A program made the position numbers and the translations under genes. Positions 39,610-50,274 of a DNA stretch of 64,000 nucleotides are shown here, piece by piece (position 1 is the first letter of the stretch; each line of letters begins with the position of its first letter). Below the pieces are notes generated by a model. It did not search any database. It was not told the DNA's origin and saw nothing but the letters and a program-made list of their open reading frames with translations. The stretch covers positions 1-64,000 of the forward strand of contig JAUSLF010000070.1 in assembly GCA_030646695.1 (NCBI GenBank), in the 5' to 3' direction. The DNA is from Nitrosomonadaceae bacterium. GTDB lineage: Bacteria > Pseudomonadota > Gammaproteobacteria > Burkholderiales > Nitrosomonadaceae.

Positions 39610-40668
39610 TCAACGTTCCGTAGTTTTGTAGATATCTTTCATGAACGGGGTCGAGGAAATTTGATGCACTTTCAGCTTGCAATGCATCGTCTTGTAATCA
39701 ATCTGGAGCAGTCGGGCGGCATGCGCCTTGTTGCCTTCGGTCAGTTCCAAGGCCTGCAGAAGAAACGCCCGCTCCACTTGAGTGACCACCCGTCCGACCA
39801 ACTCCTTGAGCGACAGACTGTTCCCAGACGTCAACAGCACTGCTGAGGGATGCAGTGGACACGCTCGGCAAGCGCCGCCCCGCTCTGCCTGGTCGGACCC
39901 TAGGCATTCTGACGGACTGCCGGGTGCGTCGAGCGTACCGAGGTTTGCGGGTGATATCATTCCGCCGGGGTCATCGCACAGCAACACCGCCCGCCGCAAC
40001 TGGTTGCGCAATTCGCGCACGTTGCCGGGCCAGTCATAACGCCGGAACAGGTCCCAGGCAGAGGCTGACAGGCCCCCTACCGGCTTGCTCAATTCCTTGC
40101 TCGCTGCGGTCAGAAACCGATTGACCAGAAACGCAATATCCTCTGTTCGCTCACGCAATGGCGTGAGGTGGATCGTGAACTCCGCAAGCCGGTGATAGAG
40201 GTCCGCGCGAAACTTCTGTTGCTCCACCAGGGTCGGAAGATCTGCATTGGTTGCCACCACCACCCGGAAATCCACATCCCGCTCATGCGTGCTGCCGAGC
40301 CGATGGATTTTCCGTGTTTCAAGAACCCGCAGCAGCTTGCCCTGCATGGCCAGAGGCAGGTTGCCGATTTCGTCCAGAAAGATGGTCCCGCCGCTGGCCA
40401 ACTCGAACGCCCCTGCTTTGGCCTGATGTGCCCCGGTAAACGCGCCTTTTTCGTGCCCGAACAGCTCGCTCTCAATCAACGACTCCGCAATGGCACCGCA
40501 GTCCACCGCCACGAATGGCTTGCCGGCCCGCGCGCTCCCGGCATGGAGCGCCTGCGCCACCAGCTCCTTCCCGGTCCCGGTCTCGCCCGTCACCAAGACC
40601 GAGAAATTCGTCGCCGTCACTTGCGCCACCTCCCACTGGAGACGCTGAACGGCTGCGCTCTTTCCCAT
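39610..40668 (-). pseudogene. sigma54 activator, AAA+ and HTH part (separated from its receiver by a frameshift)
   Basis: The 353-residue frame has the sigma54 activator module: Walker A GETGTGKE, the sigma54 contact loop GAFTGAHQAK, Walker B GGTIFLDEIGNL, and a C-terminal Fis-type helix-turn-helix (GNKAHAARLLQIDYKTMHCK). Upstream of its Met the frame continues as DALSNSMGKSAAVQRL through GGG into the C/G tract, so it once joined the receiver at 40617-41162. In the present sequence the tract is 26 bases; 24 or 27 would make one protein (24 gives 516 residues). The separate piece might still be translated from internal ATG 40668 but would lack phosphorylation control. Confidence 0.88.
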
Positions 40669-41162
40669 AGAGTTCGAGAGGGCGTCCCCCCCCCCCCGGG
40701 GGGGGGGGGGGACTGAATCCGCCCTTTCAAGGCCTTTTCCTCGATGACACGGCGCACGGTGAGAACAATATCCTCATTGCTGAAAGGCTTGCTCACATAG
40801 TCGTAAGCCCCCGCGCGGATCGCGCGAACGGCATCATGGCTCTTGCCGTGCGCCGTCACCATAATCACGGGAATCGTTTTATCGTGCGCTTTGATCCATG
40901 TGAGAACTTTAAAGCCGTCCATATCCGGCAGACCGACATCCAGGAGCACCGCCTCGGGCACCTCTTGCCGAATGCTGGCGAGTGCCTCCTCCCCGCTCGC
41001 AGCCTCAAGCGGCGCGAACCCGGCCAAGCGGATCAGGTTGGACAGCACCCAGCGTGCATCTTCCAGATCATCCACGATGAGCACCTTGGGCAGGACCGAG
41101 GGTGTGGAGTCCAGGGGGGACACCCCTGGTCGTCGTTTCGCAGTCAGTTTCACAGTTAGCAT
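40617..41162 (-). pseudogene. receiver domain of the sigma54 activator (frameshifted)
   Basis: Residues 25-145 form a receiver: KVLIVDDLEDARWVLSNLIR, phospho-acceptor Asp in AVLLDVGLPDMDGFKV, VIMVTAHGKS and YVSKPFSNED. The frame then enters the C/G tract as PPPPGGGG and continues in a wrong frame to a stop at 40617. It is the N-terminal third of an NtrC-like regulator whose AAA+ part is in another frame. As written, it could make a lone receiver with a 22-residue nonsense tail. It overlaps the gene upstream by 7 bases. Confidence 0.88.
40686..40711. repeat. C12G14 homopolymer pair at the activator frameshift
   Basis: The plus strand has 12 C followed by 14 G. This is the longest homopolymer pair I noticed in the window and it lies exactly at the interdomain linker of the activator. 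The two runs are complementary, so they can also form a hairpin that disturbs replication and sequencing. Loss of 2 or gain of 1 base restores the reading frame. Confidence 0.9.
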
Positions 41163-41896
41163 TTCGTACTTACCTGTCTTTCCCGGAGCGAGGGGAGCAG
41201 GTGCCGCGTCAGAATGTCCCCATCCAGAAGCGGCTCTACAGAATGGGCCATCCCCACAAACAGCAGCCCGATCTCACCGTCCGGAAGCGTGGCGTTGATC
41301 CGCCCTGCAATAAAGCGATCACGCTGCGCAAGAAGCCCCCGGCTTTGCTCCTCCTGTAGGTTCTCATGGCCCTGCTTCCCGCCGCCTAACGCGCTTTGGT
41401 GGAACTGATACTCCTGAAGCAGCAGAGAGGGGTCTTCGGTACCCATCAATTGGGCGCCTTGCGCCATGAGTTCGACGAGGAGCTGATGATTCTGGCTGCC
41501 TTGGGCGGCAACTTCCTTGACGATGTCCGCTTCTTTACCGCACAAGGGCAAGCCGTCCTGATACAGGCGCACCCTCTCATAAGGCAGTTCCAGCGCCGCT
41601 ATCATCTGGCGAATCCCGTTCCAGACTTGGTTAATCGACTTGAGATGCTCGGTCCACTTTTCGTCGCCATACTGGGTGACGTATTCCTGCTTGATTTTCT
41701 CGCGCATGGATCCCATGTCCTGCTCTGTATGGATAATCGAAATCACAATGAGTGTGCGCATAAGCCGTCCAAGACTACGGGGTGACAGTGTGTACGTAGC
41801 AGAGCCCGAATCACCTCGTCTGACCGTTCCGGCATTCGAGGAGCCGCGCGCAAACCGTCGCGATACGGGCTTGCACCGGTCAGGGGATTTAGGCAT
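41156..41896 (-). CDS. uncharacterised protein at the start of the regulatory block
   Basis: Two starts are possible. The ATG at 41896 has a strong AGGAGG eight bases upstream (246 residues). An internal ATG at 41761 (201 residues) begins the part that looks like a folded domain: MRTLIVISIIHTEQDMG, then VRLYQDGLPLCGKEADIVKE, QNHQLLVELMAQGAQLMGTE and GEIGLLFVGMAHSVEPLL. The first 47 residues are Arg/Ser-rich and may not be protein-like. I do not recognise a family. The ATG at 41896 overlaps the stop of a histidine kinase remnant, and the end overlaps the receiver gene by 7 bases, so it probably belonged to a kinase-X-regulator operon. Confidence 0.65.
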   Translation of the reverse strand: MPKSPDRCKPVSRRFARGSSNAGTVRRGDSGSATYTLSPRSLGRLMRTLIVISIIHTEQDMGSMREKIKQEYVTQYGDEKWTEHLKSINQVWNGIRQMIAALELPYERVRLYQDGLPLCGKEADIVKEVAAQGSQNHQLLVELMAQGAQLMGTEDPSLLLQEYQFHQSALGGGKQGHENLQEEQSRGLLAQRDRFIAGRINATLPDGEIGLLFVGMAHSVEPLLDGDILTRHLLPSLRERQVSTKC

Positions 41897-42011
41897 TGAC
41901 ACTTCCTCCTAAAACAGGTTCATCTGCGGGTAGAGCCGACCCTGGGGCGTTGGCAGCTGGGAAAAGCAGTGTAACCGCCGTGCCTTGCCCAAGAACACTG
42001 TTGATCAGGTT
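41889..42011 (-). pseudogene. C-terminal remnant of a histidine kinase
   Basis: The minus strand from about 42011 to the TAA at 41889 reads NLINSVLGQGTAVTLLFPAA followed by 20 more residues ending GGSVNA. The SVLGQGTAVTLLFP run is the closing beta-strand region of HATPase kinases (compare SVEGQGSTFTVRFS in the intact kinase of this cluster). Upstream the frame becomes unlike a kinase at about 42009, where insertion-sequence DNA begins. So a second kinase gene, once directly upstream of the uncharacterised gene, has been destroyed. Confidence 0.62.
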
Positions 42012-43059
42012 CTGTCGCGTTAGCCACTGATGAACGTGAGTTTGGCGGGGATGAATCCCAGTCCCTCAGGCTGGGCGGATTTGCCCTGCCAAAACATAAA
42101 ACTGGTCGGCAAACGACATCTCGTGGCAACAAACATCTACGCCCAAAATGAATACTACGCAACGCGGATTGATAATGCAACAGTGGTCGGTCGTTCAGCA
42201 GGAGTTGATGCCCGAGCTGAGATCGGAAGTTGGGCCACTCACGCCGAGGTTGGAGAAGGTGATCCACACGCTGGAATGGGTGCGGATCGAAGAATTTGTC
42301 GAATCGACCTGGTGTGGTGTGGGCCGCCCGCCACATGATCGGGGTGCTTTAGCGAGCGCGTTTGTAGCCAAAGCGGTACTGGGCTTAACGACGACAGAGG
42401 CGTTGATCGAACGGTTAAAGGTGGACCGGGCGCTGCGGCGGATATGCGGTTTTTCGATGTGGAAGCGGATGCCCGCCCCATCGACCTTCTCACGGGCCTT
42501 TGACGAATTCGCGCAGGCGAAGCTGGCGCAGCGAGTGCATGAAGCGCTGGTAAAGGAACATCTGGGCCAAGCGCTGATTGGCCACATCAGTCGGGACGGC
42601 ACGGCGATCGCGGCGAGAGAGAAGCCGGCACGCAAGGAGAAGATCAAACCGGTTGCCCAGGCGAAGCGTGGCCGTCCGCGTAAGGACGAGGTGCGCGAGC
42701 CCAAGCTCAAGATGATTGCGCGACAACTGGGCCAGAGCTTGACCGAGATGCTGGCCGCGCTGCCCAAGGCATGCGATCGTGGCACCCAGTGCAACGCGCA
42801 AGGTTACAAGATCAGTTGGAACGGCTACAAACTGCACCTGGACACGGCCGACTGCGGCGTCGTGGTGAGCGCGCTGCTCACCAGTGCCTCAGTACATGAC
42901 AGCCAGACAGCGATCCCCTTGGCGCTGATGACTCAAGGGCGGGTAACCCACTGCTATGACCTGATGGACGCCGCCTATTGCAGCGTGGAGATCCGGAGCC
43001 ACAGCCGCAGTTTGGGGCATGTGCCGCTCATTGATCACAACCCGCGCGGGGGCGAGTAA
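42009..43059 (+). mobile_element. truncated insertion sequence (DUF772/DDE transposase type)
   Basis: The element spans from the end of the kinase remnant to about 43059, beside the 3' end of ftsY. The left end is placed only from where the kinase reading frame fails (near GGTTCTGTCGCGTTAGCC). No matching inverted repeat is found on the right, because the transposase C-terminus and right end are missing. No target duplication can be assigned. Confidence 0.62.
42175..43059 (+). pseudogene. transposase, C-terminally truncated
   Basis: From the ATG at 42175 (MQQWSVVQQELMPELRSEVG) the frame encodes about 294 residues. It has an N-terminal DUF772-like domain (FVAKAVLGLTTTEALIERLK, MPAPSTFSRAFDEFA), a charged linker (KRGRPRKDEVREPKLK) and part of a DDE_Tnp_1 core with the first Asp (HISRDGTAIAA) and second Asp (DLMDAAYCSVEI). 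It stops after IDHNPRGGE, before the catalytic Glu region, so transposition activity is lost. The usual protein of this type is about 100 residues longer. Confidence 0.8.
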
Positions 43060-43138
43060 ATTGCGATACAAGCAGTGTAGCGAAATTTTCCAGTGGGCGT
43101 AGCCGGGAAGCGGTGCCCGTTCGAATTCAACCCGCCGA

Positions 43139-44125
43139 TCAATCAAACAGCGCCTCAACAAATTCCCGCGCATCGAACGGCCGCAGATCATCCACGCCTT
43201 CGCCCACGCCGAGGAAACGAATCGGCAATGGCAGGTTTTGCTGACGTTGTCTGGCGATGGCGGCGATCACGCCACCCTTGGCGGTACCGTCAAGTTTGGT
43301 GAGTATCAAGCCGGTGACGCCGAGCGCGTCATCGAAGGCTTGCACCTGATTGACCGCGTTCTGGCCGGTGTTGGCGTCCAGCACCAGCAGCACTTCATGC
43401 GGCGCTCCCGGTTCGGCTTTGGCGATAACGCGCTTGACCTTCTTGATTTCCTCCATCAGGTGCAACTGTGTGGCGAGCCGCCCGGCGGTGTCCGCCAGCA
43501 CGATGTCTATGCCACGCGCTTTGGCGGCGTTGATTGCGTCGAATATCACCGCGGCCGGATCGCCTTTTTGCTGGCCGCTGCTTTCCTGGGCGATGACCGC
43601 AACGTTGTTGCGCTCGCCCCAGGCCATGAGTTGCTCGCGCGCGGCGGCACGAAAAGTATCGCCGGCAGCAAGCAGCACCGATTTTCCCTGAGACTGAAAA
43701 TATTTGGCAAGCTTGCCGATGGAAGTAGTCTTGCCTGCGCCGTTCACACCCGTCAGCATGATGATGAAGGGCTTGTTGGTATGAGTGTCCAGCGGCTGTG
43801 CCAGCGGCGCCAGCAGGTTGATCAAAGCTTCTTGCAGCGCCCCTTTCAGTTGCGCCGCGTCGGTCAGACCATCGCGTTTTACTTGCCGGCGTAGCTCATC
43901 CAGCAGCCAGGCAGTCGCATTCACGCCGGTATCGGCAGCGAGCAATATGGTTTCCAGCTCCTCGTAGAGAGCTGCGTCTATCTTGCCGCCGCCGAACAGT
44001 CCGGATAGCTGCTTGCCCAAGTTCTCCCGCGTGCGAGAAAGACCCTGCCTGACCTTGGCCGCCCAATTGGCAGGCATGGCCTCAGTGGAGGCGGGGCTAT
44101 TTTTGGATTTGAAGAAACTTAACAT
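43139..44125 (-). CDS. ftsY: signal recognition particle receptor FtsY
   Basis: The 328-residue protein has the SRP GTPase NG domain: an N-terminal four-helix part, P-loop ITGVNGAGKTTSIGKLA-like (MLTGVNGAGKTTSIGKLAKY), DTFRAAAREQL, DTAGRLATQLHLM and TKLDGTAKGG. The acidic N-terminal A-domain of enterobacterial FtsY is nearly absent, as is common outside that group. It docks ribosome-SRP complexes at the membrane. It reads toward the IS remnant and diverges from the peptidase pair. Confidence 0.96.
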   Translation of the reverse strand: MLSFFKSKNSPASTEAMPANWAAKVRQGLSRTRENLGKQLSGLFGGGKIDAALYEELETILLAADTGVNATAWLLDELRRQVKRDGLTDAAQLKGALQEALINLLAPLAQPLDTHTNKPFIIMLTGVNGAGKTTSIGKLAKYFQSQGKSVLLAAGDTFRAAAREQLMAWGERNNVAVIAQESSGQQKGDPAAVIFDAINAAKARGIDIVLADTAGRLATQLHLMEEIKKVKRVIAKAEPGAPHEVLLVLDANTGQNAVNQVQAFDDALGVTGLILTKLDGTAKGGVIAAIARQRQQNLPLPIRFLGVGEGVDDLRPFDAREFVEALFD

Positions 44126-44200
44126 TCTGGTAGGCTGTCACACCCCATGACTCACAAGACACGATTTTATTCCGTTTACCCAAGCTTAGGTTATTAAAAA

Positions 44201-45610
44201 ATGAGATCCGATCGCCGCGCTTCTGTTCTTTTTCTCGGTCTGCAGATTGCCGTGATGGCGCTGGCCGCGCTGGTTATCCCGGTTTCATCCGAGGCTTTCG
44301 CCAATCCGCACGAATACACGCTTGCCAACGGCCTCAGACTGATCGTCAAGGAGGATCATCGTTCGCCGGTAGTGATCTCGCAAATCTGGTACAGGGCAGG
44401 CAGCATTGATGAACTGAACGGCGCCACCGGGGTTGCCCATGTGCTGGAACACATGATGTTCAAGGGTACGAAGAAAGTCCCTGGCGGCGAATTCTCCAGG
44501 CGTATCGCTGCAGCAGGCGGACGCGAGAATGCATTCACCGGACGCGATTACACCGCGTACTTTCAGCAGTTGCATAAATCCCGCTTGCCGCTGGCGATGG
44601 AACTGGAGTCTGACCGGATGCGTAATCTGATACTGACGAAAGAAGAATTCGCCAAAGAGATCCAGGTGGTAATGGAGGAGCGGCGCTTACGCACTGATGA
44701 CAAGCCCCATGCACTGGTGCACGAGAAAATGATGGCTGCAGCCTATCAATCGCATCCCTATCAGCGCCCGATCATCGGCTGGATGAACGATCTGGAGAAC
44801 ATGAGTGTGCGCGATGCCAAGGAATGGTATGACCGCTGGTACGCGCCCAATAATGCCATACTGGTGGTGGTGGGCGACGTCAACCCGAAGGAAGTATTTG
44901 CCCTGGCGCAGAAATATTATGGCGAAATCAAGCCACGTCCGCTGGCGCCTCTGGCCCAGCGCAAACCACAGATTGAGCCAGCGCAAGTCGGGATCAAGCG
45001 ACTGACGGTTAAAGCGCCGGCAAAGCTGCCTTATCTGACAATGGGCTACCATGTACCAGTGTTGCGCAACGCCAACGCCGACTGGGAACCCTATGCGCTG
45101 GAAATGCTGGTAGGAGTGCTGGATGGCAACGAGTCCGCGCGGCTTAACAAGGAACTGGTGCGCGAGCGTCGCATCGCCAATTCGACTGGTGCGGGCTACG
45201 ACTCCACTGCGCGCGGCCCCGGCATGTTCTATCTCTACGGCACACCCAGTGAAGGGAAAACCGTAGTGGAACTTGAAACCGCCTTGCGCAGTGAAATGGA
45301 AAAACTCATGCTCGACGGCGTAACCGAAGAGGAGCTCGCGCGCGTCAAGGCGCAGGTGGTGGCCAGCCACGTATTCAGGCTCGACTCAATGTTTTATCAA
45401 GCGATGCAGATTGGCCAACTGGAAAGTATCGGACTGTCTTACCGTGACCTCGAGACGATGGTAAAAAAATTGCAGGCCGTCACCGCCGAACAGGTGCGCG
45501 ACGTGGCAAAGAAATATGTAAAGGATGACAGCCTGACCGTGGCGGTGCTCGACCCGCAACCACTGGAACAAAAACTCCCTACCGCTGGGCGCAGCGGATT
45601 ACGGCATTAA
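44201..45610 (+). CDS. M16 zinc peptidase, catalytic partner
   Basis: The 469-residue protein has an N-terminal signal/anchor (about residues 10-32), then the HxxEH zinc motif in GVAHVLEHMMFKGTK with a downstream Glu about 75 residues later, and the M16 C-terminal domain. It is a pitrilysin/PMP-like periplasmic peptidase. The gene that follows encodes a second M16 domain protein without the zinc motif, so the two form a PMP-beta/alpha-like pair. They lie divergently from ftsY, a common order in proteobacteria. Confidence 0.93.
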   Translation: MRSDRRASVLFLGLQIAVMALAALVIPVSSEAFANPHEYTLANGLRLIVKEDHRSPVVISQIWYRAGSIDELNGATGVAHVLEHMMFKGTKKVPGGEFSRRIAAAGGRENAFTGRDYTAYFQQLHKSRLPLAMELESDRMRNLILTKEEFAKEIQVVMEERRLRTDDKPHALVHEKMMAAAYQSHPYQRPIIGWMNDLENMSVRDAKEWYDRWYAPNNAILVVVGDVNPKEVFALAQKYYGEIKPRPLAPLAQRKPQIEPAQVGIKRLTVKAPAKLPYLTMGYHVPVLRNANADWEPYALEMLVGVLDGNESARLNKELVRERRIANSTGAGYDSTARGPGMFYLYGTPSEGKTVVELETALRSEMEKLMLDGVTEEELARVKAQVVASHVFRLDSMFYQAMQIGQLESIGLSYRDLETMVKKLQAVTAEQVRDVAKKYVKDDSLTVAVLDPQPLEQKLPTAGRSGLRH

Positions 45611-45654
45611 GAACTGAAAAGTAAGCCCGCAAGAACCCTTTAGAGAGACTTTCG

Positions 45655-46965
45655 ATGCAAGCGATACGTTTATTGTTCATCCTGCTACTGGCGGTTTATT
45701 CCCAAGGTGCGCTCGCTACCCTGCCGATCCAACTCTGGCAGACATCCTCCGGCACCTGGGTGTATTTTGTCGAAAGCCGCGATTTGCCGATACTCGATAT
45801 CAACGTGGATTTCGACGCAGGCAGCAGCGCCGATGCGCCGGAAACTTCCGGCCGCGCCGGCCTGACCCTGCAACTGCTCAACCTTGGTGCAGGCGGACTG
45901 TCCGAAGACCAAATCGCCAAAGCGCTGGCCGATGTTGGCGCAGAACTGGGTGGCCGCTTCGATCAGGATCGCGCAGGCGTTTCGTTACGAACTCTGAGTA
46001 GTGAACGTGAGCGCAAGCAAGCACTGGATATACTCGGCCGTGTGATACAGCACCCCGAGTTTCCTGAAGATGTGCTGGAGCGGGAACGGGTGCGAGTGAT
46101 CGCCGGACTAAGGGAGAGCGACACCAAACCGGATCACATCGCCAGCCGTACCTTAAGGAAAATGCTCTACGGCAGCCACCCCTACGGATTGCGCGGTTCG
46201 GGTGAGATCGCCAGCCTGGAGCTATTGCAACGCAAGGATCTGGTGGATCTCTATCAATCCCGCTATCGTGCCGCCAGTGCGGTGGTGTCGATCATGGGCG
46301 ATGTGAGTCGTGCCGAAGCAGCGGCCATCGCTGAGGCCCTGACCAAGGATCTGCCACAAGGCAAGTCGGACATCGTTTTGCCGCCAGTGATGGCGCCAGC
46401 GGCAGAGACCAGGAGAATCACCCATCCTGCGAGCCAGAGCCATATCCTGCTAGCCTACCCAGGGTTGCGGCGTGACGATCCTGATTTCTTCCCGCTGGTT
46501 GTGGGTAATTACATACTTGGTGGCGGCGGGTTCGTTTCGCGCCTGATGCAGGAAATCCGTCAGAATCGCGGGCTGGCCTACAGCGTTTACAGCGGTTTTT
46601 CTCCGCTCCGGCTTGAAGGTCCATTCGAGATTGGCCTGCAAACCAAGAAGGAGCAATCAGAAGAGGCGCTCAGGCTAACGCAACGGGTACTGGCTGATTT
46701 CGTTGTTGGTGGCCCAACGAAAAAAGAGCTGATCGCAGCCAAGCAAAATATTATCGGCGGCTTTCCGCTACGCCTGGACAGCAACAAGAAAATCATCGAT
46801 CACCTCGCCATGATTGGCTTCTACAATCTGCCTCTCACCTATTTGGATGACTACGTGAAAGCGATAGACAAAGTAACTGTAGCGCAGGTCAAGGAGGCCT
46901 TTCAGCGCCGGATCAAACCGGAAGGAATGGTGACGGTGGTAGTGGGGGCAGCAGAAGAAAAATAA
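45655..46965 (+). CDS. M16-family protein, non-catalytic partner
   Basis: The 436-residue protein has a signal peptide (AIRLLFILLLAVYSQGALA) and the M16 fold (GGGGFVSRLMQEIRQNRGLA-type substrate motif near residue 285). The position of HxxEH reads LTLQLLNLGAGG, so zinc ligands are missing and the protein is catalytically dead. It probably forms the substrate chamber with the preceding peptidase. It is followed by an A/T-rich hairpin terminator. Confidence 0.92.
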   Translation: MQAIRLLFILLLAVYSQGALATLPIQLWQTSSGTWVYFVESRDLPILDINVDFDAGSSADAPETSGRAGLTLQLLNLGAGGLSEDQIAKALADVGAELGGRFDQDRAGVSLRTLSSERERKQALDILGRVIQHPEFPEDVLERERVRVIAGLRESDTKPDHIASRTLRKMLYGSHPYGLRGSGEIASLELLQRKDLVDLYQSRYRAASAVVSIMGDVSRAEAAAIAEALTKDLPQGKSDIVLPPVMAPAAETRRITHPASQSHILLAYPGLRRDDPDFFPLVVGNYILGGGGFVSRLMQEIRQNRGLAYSVYSGFSPLRLEGPFEIGLQTKKEQSEEALRLTQRVLADFVVGGPTKKELIAAKQNIIGGFPLRLDSNKKIIDHLAMIGFYNLPLTYLDDYVKAIDKVTVAQVKEAFQRRIKPEGMVTVVVGAAEEK

Positions 46966-46976
46966 TAAAGTTATTC

Positions 46977-47082
46977 GCCGCAGAGGACGCGGAGGAAAAG
47001 CAAAAGCAATAGACAGGATTTATAGGATTACATCCTATTTTTTGTTTTGTCTGATTCTGAATTCCTCTGCGCCCTCCGCGGC
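46977..47082. repeat. palindromic MITE/REP-like element with internal terminator
   Basis: Arms at 46977-46997 and 47062-47082 are inverted copies of a 21-base GC-rich sequence (18 of 21 identical, three transitions). Between them lies ATAGGAT-TAC-ATCCTAT at 47022-47038, followed by six T, a good intrinsic terminator for the M16 pair. The shape resembles small non-autonomous palindromic elements scattered in betaproteobacterial genomes. Confidence 0.6.
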
Positions 47083-47111
47083 TTAAGTTAGTATCGTGTA
47101 GCGGGGTTTTC

Positions 47112-49107
<1,996 letters not shown>

Positions 49108-49163
49108 AATCTGCGCGGTTGTCCCACGTTCCTGAATTGGCTCACATCTGACGGAGCATCACG

Positions 49164-50207
49164 ATGAATATAGTAGAGCTACTCGCCTTCGTGGTCAAGA
49201 ATAAAGCCTCGGATCTGCACCTGTCTGCAGGCATGCCACCGATGATCCGGGTGCACGGCGAGATCAGGCGCATCAACTTGCCAGTGATGGAGCACAAGGA
49301 GGTGCACGACATGGTGTATGACATCATGAACGACAATCAGCGCAAATTCTATGAGGAAAATCTGGAGTGCGATTTTTCTTTCGCCATACCCAATCTGGCG
49401 CGCTTCCGGGTGAATGCGTTCAACACCCATCGTGGCGCCGCCTCGGCGATGCGCACCATTCCGTCGAAAATATTGAGCCTGGAAGAGCTGAAAGCACCGA
49501 AGATTTTTGCTGAAATTGCCAAACAGCCGCACGGTGTGGTATTGATAACCGGTCCTACTGGCTCCGGCAAGTCCACCACCCTGGCGGCAATGATCAATGA
49601 TATCAACGAGAGTCAATACTGTCACATCTTGACTCTCGAAGATCCGATCGAATTCGTCCACGAAAGCAAGAAGTGTCTCATCAATCAGCGTGAAATCGGG
49701 CGTGACACCCGGAGCTTTGCCAATGCACTGCGTTCAGCGCTGCGCGAAGACCCGGATATCATTCTGGTGGGTGAGATGCGCGATCTGGAAACCATTCGTC
49801 TAGCCATGACGGCAGCGGAAACCGGCCACCTGGTATTTGGCACACTGCATACCAGTTCCGCCGCCAAGACCATCGACCGGATCATTGATGTGTTCCCGGC
49901 AGAAGAAAAAGAAATGATGCGTGCAATGCTGTCTGAATCCCTGCGTGCGGTAATTTCGCAGGTGCTGCTTAAGACCAAGGATGGCACTGGCCGGGTGGCA
50001 GCGCATGAGATCATGATCGGCACCCCGGCGATCCGCAATTTGATCCGTGAAGCGAAAGTGGCGCAAATGTACTCAACTATCCAGACCAGTCAGAGCGTAG
50101 GCATGCAGACGCTGGATCAGAATCTGACAGATCTGGTGAAGCGTAATATTATTTCCAATGCGGAAGCCCGTACCAAGGCCATGAATAAGGACAATTTTCC
50201 AGCATGA
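49164..50207 (+). CDS. pilT: type IV pilus retraction ATPase PilT
   Basis: The 347-residue hexameric ATPase has Walker A GPTGSGKSTTLAAMIN, Asp box ILTLEDPIEFVH, Walker B IILVGEMRDLETI and the His box TGHLVFGTLHTSSAAKTID, plus the C-terminal AIRNLIREAK motif required for retraction. It powers twitching and DNA uptake. pilU follows. Confidence 0.97.
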   Translation: MNIVELLAFVVKNKASDLHLSAGMPPMIRVHGEIRRINLPVMEHKEVHDMVYDIMNDNQRKFYEENLECDFSFAIPNLARFRVNAFNTHRGAASAMRTIPSKILSLEELKAPKIFAEIAKQPHGVVLITGPTGSGKSTTLAAMINDINESQYCHILTLEDPIEFVHESKKCLINQREIGRDTRSFANALRSALREDPDIILVGEMRDLETIRLAMTAAETGHLVFGTLHTSSAAKTIDRIIDVFPAEEKEMMRAMLSESLRAVISQVLLKTKDGTGRVAAHEIMIGTPAIRNLIREAKVAQMYSTIQTSQSVGMQTLDQNLTDLVKRNIISNAEARTKAMNKDNFPA

Positions 50208-50274
50208 TGTTGTCGCCCACAGTTGGGCATCTCTAATGTTATCCGACCGCAGTTGAGAAATGCAGGAGTCATTC

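Larger units (their letters stand above)
21340..41902 (-). other. gas vesicle gene cluster (island)
   Basis: About 25 genes, all on the minus strand, with many 4-base stop/start overlaps, form this block. Its edges are fur on one side and a truncated insertion sequence plus ftsY on the other. Two transcription blocks are suggested: a regulatory/chaperone block from 41.9 to 31.1 kb and a block from gvpA at 30.9 kb down to 21.3 kb. Every gene recognisable as gvp has chaperone, ATPase or small helical neighbours, which argues for one functional unit that makes buoyant gas-filled protein shells. Confidence 0.9.

Noticed and set aside
41970-41985. A second sigma54-like sequence (minus strand AGGCACGGCGGTTACA)
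   Set aside because: The -24 half is excellent but the -12 half has AC instead of the near-invariant GC, and it lies inside the kinase remnant reading frame. Chance similarity is likely.
42175-43059. Active transposase
   Set aside because: The catalytic Glu region is missing and no right terminal repeat was found.
46985-47100. Small coding gene in the spacer before rsmD
   Set aside because: The region is dominated by inverted repeats and a T-run; no frame has protein-like content.
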